This document shows positions 60,473 through 64,000 of a stretch of DNA of 64,000 nucleotides, in pieces. Under the pieces are notes generated by a model that worked only from the letters and a program-made list of their open reading frames with translations, did no database searches and was not told the origin of the DNA. A program made the position numbers and the translations under genes. This DNA comes from Psychrobacter sp. 4Bb. Its GTDB lineage: Bacteria; Pseudomonadota; Gammaproteobacteria; Pseudomonadales; Moraxellaceae. The stretch's first letter is position 1, and the number at the start of each line of letters is the position of its first letter. Where the stretch lies: assembly GCF_002836735.1 (NCBI RefSeq), contig NZ_PJAS01000051.1, forward strand, positions 124,001-188,000, in the 5' to 3' direction.

Positions 60473-61759
60473 TTAAGAAAATAGACCTGCCATATTGGCC
60501 AAGAACAATAATGCGAAACCTGCCAAGAATATCAAGCCCGCGATAGACAGAGCATTCATACCTGCTGACAGTTTCTTATGCTTTTTAACCAATGAGTAGT
60601 TTAACCAACCAAAAATAGGCGCAGAGACGAACGCCGATATCATGGCAAACTTAAGCATAGCGCCTAGTTGTCCTGTGAAGAAAGTGATAATTACTAGACC
60701 ACCACCGATGGCATAGGTCGTCCAAAAAGCGATTTGCTTTTTATTGATCTCGCTTTCACCTTTTAGCAGGCGCCAGCATTCAGCATTAGCGCGTCCATAG
60801 CCATCAGCACAGGTAATGGTCGTGCCGAACATACACATAAAGGCGACGAAAGCGACCAGCAATCTCGACCATTCACCAATGGTTGCGGTATACATATTGA
60901 TCAACTGGTTGATATAAGCACCGCCGACCAACTCAATCTCTTGTCCTGATCCGTACTGGACAAACACGCCTAACGATAAGAAGAACAAGGCCAATATCGC
61001 TGAGACTGCATAGCCAACATTAAAATCTAACAAGCCTTGGCTATGCGTGGTGTGATCTGCTTTGACTTTGGCAGAGGTCCACATAGAGGTAATTGCTGCA
61101 AACTCTAGCGGTGCTGGCATCCAGCCCATGAGTGCTACGATGAAGCCCAACGTGGCTAAATTCCAAGGAGAGGCCGCCACAAAATCTACTGCCATAACGG
61201 TTGGCTTGCCAGCAGCAATGATAACTGCAGCAACAGTAGCCGTGGTAAGCGCAATCATAATCCACTTAGTCACACCATCGAGCAACTTATAATGCCCTGC
61301 AATCAAAAAGAACCAAGAGACTGCGACGATAATGAGAGATAACGCCATTGTCGACAGACCAAGTGATGCTGGCAACATAAAGCCCAAAATTACGGCCGCA
61401 ATAAGTGAAACCGCACCCGTACTAATAACCGCTGACAAGATAGAAAGAATAAAATATACCCAAAGATATACCTTTGAGCGTTTGGCATAGCCTGCAATCA
61501 AACTCTCGCCAGTATCGTAGACGTAGTCAGTTGCAAAGCGAAAAAACGGGTACTTAAACACGTTGGCCAATACAATCATAATAGCCAATTGCCAGCCATA
61601 GATAGCACCCGCCTGTGTTGATGAAATCAAATGCGAACCACCAATGGCAGCAGTCGCCATCAAAATACCTGGGCCAAAGATGCGCCAGCTAAAGCCCTCT
61701 TGTTGCGAGGCAACGCTATCGTCAGGGGCGCTTGGGTTATTGAGTTGTTGTGTGGACAT
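60473..61759 (-). CDS. NRAMP-fold transporter lacking the canonical metal motif
   Basis: A 428-aa membrane protein with about 11 hydrophobic helices, started at the ATG at 61759 with GAGG six bases upstream. The frame is open to 61795 but those residues fit poorly. The first helix aligns with NRAMP (FGPGILMATAAIGGSHLIS), but the metal-binding DPGN reads GGSH (residues 40-43). The sixth-helix motif is LMGWMPAPLEFAAI, keeping MP but not the usual His. Such proteins are annotated NRAMP family divalent metal transporters, but the ligands that bind Mn/Fe are missing, so the cargo may differ. It precedes prpB on the same strand. Confidence 0.82.
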   Translation of the reverse strand: MSTQQLNNPSAPDDSVASQQEGFSWRIFGPGILMATAAIGGSHLISSTQAGAIYGWQLAIMIVLANVFKYPFFRFATDYVYDTGESLIAGYAKRSKVYLWVYFILSILSAVISTGAVSLIAAVILGFMLPASLGLSTMALSLIIVAVSWFFLIAGHYKLLDGVTKWIMIALTTATVAAVIIAAGKPTVMAVDFVAASPWNLATLGFIVALMGWMPAPLEFAAITSMWTSAKVKADHTTHSQGLLDFNVGYAVSAILALFFLSLGVFVQYGSGQEIELVGGAYINQLINMYTATIGEWSRLLVAFVAFMCMFGTTITCADGYGRANAECWRLLKGESEINKKQIAFWTTYAIGGGLVIITFFTGQLGAMLKFAMISAFVSAPIFGWLNYSLVKKHKKLSAGMNALSIAGLIFLAGFALLFLANMAGLFS

Positions 61760-62043
61760 GAATACCTCGAAATGGTTAAAACAGCAAATTATCACTTACC
61801 TGTGTCAGCTTGCCAATGATCATGAAAGAACGTCCTATAAACCGTCTGAATATAAAACGATTTACATCGTATCGACTTTATCACACCAACACTGTCTAGG
61901 AGAATGATTATTCTAGTTATTATTACTATTTGTTTGCATTGCTATTCTTGTTAGTTAGCATACTTATAAAATAATATCAATATTTAAAATGAATTATTTT
62001 TGGCGGTTCTTTATAACACAATATTCATCGGATATCTGCCCAT

Positions 62044-63069
62044 TTAGGCCTGTGACACAAAATTTTGCTGCCGATAAGTGATGCCGCGCTGTTCGTAGAC
62101 GTGATAAATGGCTGTGAGCAAGTCAGGTATTTTGGGATGTACAAAGTCTTTGAGGGTGTGTAAATAAATAGGGGAGGTAACATTTTCATGAACCAAACGT
62201 TGGTAGCTGATCTGTTCCATACGTACGGTTTGCAAACTGGCAGGCACCAATGTAATGCCTTCGCCTGCCGCGACCAGTCCCAATGCTACCTGCAAATCAC
62301 TGACTGTCGTGGTCATAAAAGGTGAGATGCCATACTGGGCAAAAAGATGTAATAAAGGCTCAGTAATAGGCTCGCTAGATGCTGCTTCGTGAGTAACAGC
62401 ACGGTTGACTCTGCTTGTAGACAGCTTGTCGTTTGCTTGGGTCGCTATTTCTGTCGTCACCGTGGACGAGACTGGCAAATGTGTTTGATGATATAAAATT
62501 AAGCGATTGTTCGCTAGGTCTATCAAGCGTTGCTTACGTACATTGGCAAGCGGGTGTGATTTTGGCAATGCCACCACGTAGCGTTCATGACGTAGCAGAA
62601 TCTGCTGAATCCATGGATCTTGGTGTGCAAATCGGCCAAAACCAACATCAATCTCACCAGACTTGAGGGCATCCATTTGTTGATATGAGCTAATGTCTTT
62701 TAAATTAACATCGATATCAGGGCTGAACTGTTTAAGCGTGGCAATGATTTCAGGTAACAGGCCATATAGTACTGAGGGCACAAAACCTATATTTAAAACG
62801 CTGCTAGGTGCTGATAGACGCTGAGTCATACTGGTTACAGTATCAATCTCGGTCAGTATGGTGCTTATTTTATCGTAGAAAAAACTGCCCGCTTCTGTCA
62901 GATGTAGTGGCCTGTGGTAGCGATCAATAAGCACCACGCCCATGTCAGTCTCTAACTGTTTTAGCAAGCGACTCAGACTCGGCTGTGACAGTCCTGTTTT
63001 GGTGGCGGCAGCGCTAAAGCTGCGCAAATCTGCAACCGCGATAAACGCGTTAAGCTGTTTTAAATCCAT
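62044..63069 (-). CDS. LysR-family regulator
   Basis: A 341-aa LysR protein (MDLKQLNAFIAVADLRSFSA, HTH at AAATKTGLSQPSLSRLLKQL). The effector domain starts with VLNIGFVPSVLYGLLPEIIA and contains DVNLKDISSYQQMDALKSGE and DVGFGRFAHQDPWIQQILL, the pattern of regulators for aromatic or dicarboxylate catabolism (CatR/BenM-like). A Thr/Ser-rich insertion (about 205-235) makes it longer than the usual 300 aa. It lies upstream of the NRAMP-like gene on the same strand and divergent from the gene at 63304; a pair of similar palindromes lies in its upstream region. Confidence 0.87.
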   Translation of the reverse strand: MDLKQLNAFIAVADLRSFSAAATKTGLSQPSLSRLLKQLETDMGVVLIDRYHRPLHLTEAGSFFYDKISTILTEIDTVTSMTQRLSAPSSVLNIGFVPSVLYGLLPEIIATLKQFSPDIDVNLKDISSYQQMDALKSGEIDVGFGRFAHQDPWIQQILLRHERYVVALPKSHPLANVRKQRLIDLANNRLILYHQTHLPVSSTVTTEIATQANDKLSTSRVNRAVTHEAASSEPITEPLLHLFAQYGISPFMTTTVSDLQVALGLVAAGEGITLVPASLQTVRMEQISYQRLVHENVTSPIYLHTLKDFVHPKIPDLLTAIYHVYEQRGITYRQQNFVSQA

Positions 63070-63106
63070 ACTATTGAGCCTGTCATAGTCTATGCTATCT
63101 CTACAT

Positions 63107-63152
63107 AGAACAGTTCTTAAGGTTGATTTATCATATTATTTAGAATAGTTCT
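63107..63152. promoter_or_regulatory. Paired palindromes upstream of LysR gene
   Basis: AGAACAGTTCT (63107-63117) and AGAATAGTTCT (63142-63152) are near-identical short palindromes with centres 35 bp apart, each followed by TA. They sit 38-83 bp before the LysR start in the divergent region and are a likely regulator binding pair. Confidence 0.55.
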
Positions 63153-63303
63153 TATCTATATTAGCGCTATCCCATAAATTGTGCTTGAAGATAATAGGTC
63201 GAGCAACTATATTGTTGGCTAATAACACTGTTACACTATAGTAAGAAAATTCATTCTAGCAATCATTTAACACCAGTAGAGAAAACTGGTTTGGTATTAT
63301 TCT

Positions 63304-64000
63304 ATGAGCGACGAAAAAGAAGACGCTGGCACCGATTTTGAAGAAAAATTGGCTAGAATTATTGACCAAAAGTCGCGTAAGCGTAATAACAATGATATCT
63401 ATGAACGCTTTATTAATCGAGTCCATGGCTCCGAAGAGAACGATCAGGCTGAGTTTGAAACACTAGAAAGTGCAAAGAACCTTGCCGCTTTCGAACCCTT
63501 GAGCACAGAAGAGTTGCAACTGTTTGAAGATCAAAGCAGTGAGCAAGAATTATTGCTAGAAACAGAAAATGCTACAGTAGCAAACACTACCTCTGAAGCT
63601 TCAGATACAAATGTTGAAAATATATCTGAAAATAATGTGCTGAATATCGCTAACGATAGCGACAGTATTAGTATTGATGTCAATGATGTAAGTGCAGATA
63701 CAGAAGCCTCAGAATATATAGATCGCAACAATATAGATAGTAGCAATCAAACAGAGTCATCCTCTACGATTGACCATAGTGAATCTAACATAAATGAGAT
63801 ATCGGATGATGATTCTTTAAACATCTCTTTAAAAATTGAGGATGTGCCTAAATCAGCTATCGAAGAGCCAGTCATAGACAATAAAGTGATCAAAAGCAAG
63901 AAACCTCTCATGATGGCTATGTCGATTGGTTTAATCGTATTGGTTGCTATTGGATTAATGCTTATATTTTCAGGAGTCTTATCTACTTCTGCGGTTGATA
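63304..64000 (+). CDS. Acidic single-pass membrane protein (partial, runs off the window)
   Basis: An open frame of 232 codons to the window end, starting at the ATG at 63304. The first 195 residues are strongly acidic and Ser/Asn/Glu-rich (FEEKLARIIDQKSRKRNNND, then low-complexity repeats of E, S, N and D), with no fold recognised. A basic stretch (VIKSKKP) precedes a hydrophobic helix (LMMAMSIGLIVLVAIGLMLI) near 202-221. This implies a disordered cytoplasmic N-terminus and an extracytoplasmic C-terminus beyond the window. The family cannot be told from this part. Confidence 0.7.
   Translation, partial: MSDEKEDAGTDFEEKLARIIDQKSRKRNNNDIYERFINRVHGSEENDQAEFETLESAKNLAAFEPLSTEELQLFEDQSSEQELLLETENATVANTTSEASDTNVENISENNVLNIANDSDSISIDVNDVSADTEASEYIDRNNIDSSNQTESSSTIDHSESNINEISDDDSLNISLKIEDVPKSAIEEPVIDNKVIKSKKPLMMAMSIGLIVLVAIGLMLIFSGVLSTSAVD

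Noticed and set aside
60473-61759. Ordinary manganese transporter MntH
   Set aside because: The DPGN metal motif of helix 1 and the MPH of helix 6 are not conserved.
1-64000. CRISPR array, prophage or intact insertion sequence
   Set aside because: No regularly spaced repeats, phage structural genes or transposase genes were seen. Only one short MITE-like element and one duplicated fragment were found.

Overview
The window reads as a chromosomal segment of a Psychrobacter-like member of the Moraxellaceae (Gammaproteobacteria). This rests on moderate-to-low GC, the mix of LysR regulators, the recC-recB-recD order, a pqqABCDE cluster followed by an M19 dipeptidase gene, a methylcitrate-cycle locus with acnD/prpF, and several small proteins of Moraxellaceae character. 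The genus is inferred from protein character; no database search was possible. No prophage, CRISPR array, rRNA operon or intact insertion sequence was seen.

Layout. 1-2.3 kb: the tail of a membrane protein, then a convincing DMSP lyase DddP with its full metal and catalytic residue set, and a GNAT acetyltransferase. 2.4-8.2 kb: small redox and hydrolase genes paired with divergent LysR regulators (an MBL-fold protein whose His signature is replaced, a SnoaL-like protein, a nitroreductase, a 2OG-Fe(II) oxygenase). 8.2-12.6 kb: the PQQ operon on the minus strand, with a 24-codon pqqA, an intrinsic terminator between pqqA and pqqB, then pqqB-C-D-E and a dipeptidase gene joined by 4-bp overlaps. 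12.9-13.7 kb: two tandem paralogous small genes of unknown function. 13.9-22 kb: hydroxyacyl-CoA dehydrogenase, a LysR regulator divergent from a lactate permease/D-lactate dehydrogenase pair, and NAD-malic enzyme. 22.3-24.3 kb: tRNA-Arg(CCU), a membrane-anchored ModA-like protein, an unknown gene, and a duplicated 53-56 bp fragment.

24.4-35.8 kb: recC, recB and recD, all larger than the E. coli proteins because of hydrophilic insertions. 35.9-41.7 kb: hypoxanthine phosphoribosyltransferase, an unknown gene, a CstA-type transporter, a small CC-ending protein with an ArsA/Get3-type ATPase, and an orphan membrane protein. 41.7-46.3 kb: a DUF3482 GTPase and a DUF2868 membrane protein with a sterol-desaturase-family gene between them, plus a roughly 100-bp MITE-like inverted-repeat element. 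46.5-60.1 kb: the propionate (2-methylcitrate) locus prpB-lipoprotein-prpC-[MltR-like]-acnD-[yefM-yoeB]-prpF-ABC exporter-GNAT-prpD. 60.4-64 kb: an NRAMP-fold transporter without the canonical metal motif, a LysR regulator, and the start of an acidic single-pass membrane protein cut by the window end.

How the genes may work together. DddP would release DMS and acrylate from DMSP. Acrylate is commonly converted to propionyl-CoA, and the prp locus burns propionyl-CoA to pyruvate and succinate; the link between them is inference. Lactate permease/dehydrogenase, malic enzyme, CstA and PQQ synthesis (for periplasmic quinoprotein dehydrogenases encoded elsewhere) suggest a life on organic acids and small carbon compounds in a marine or cold setting.
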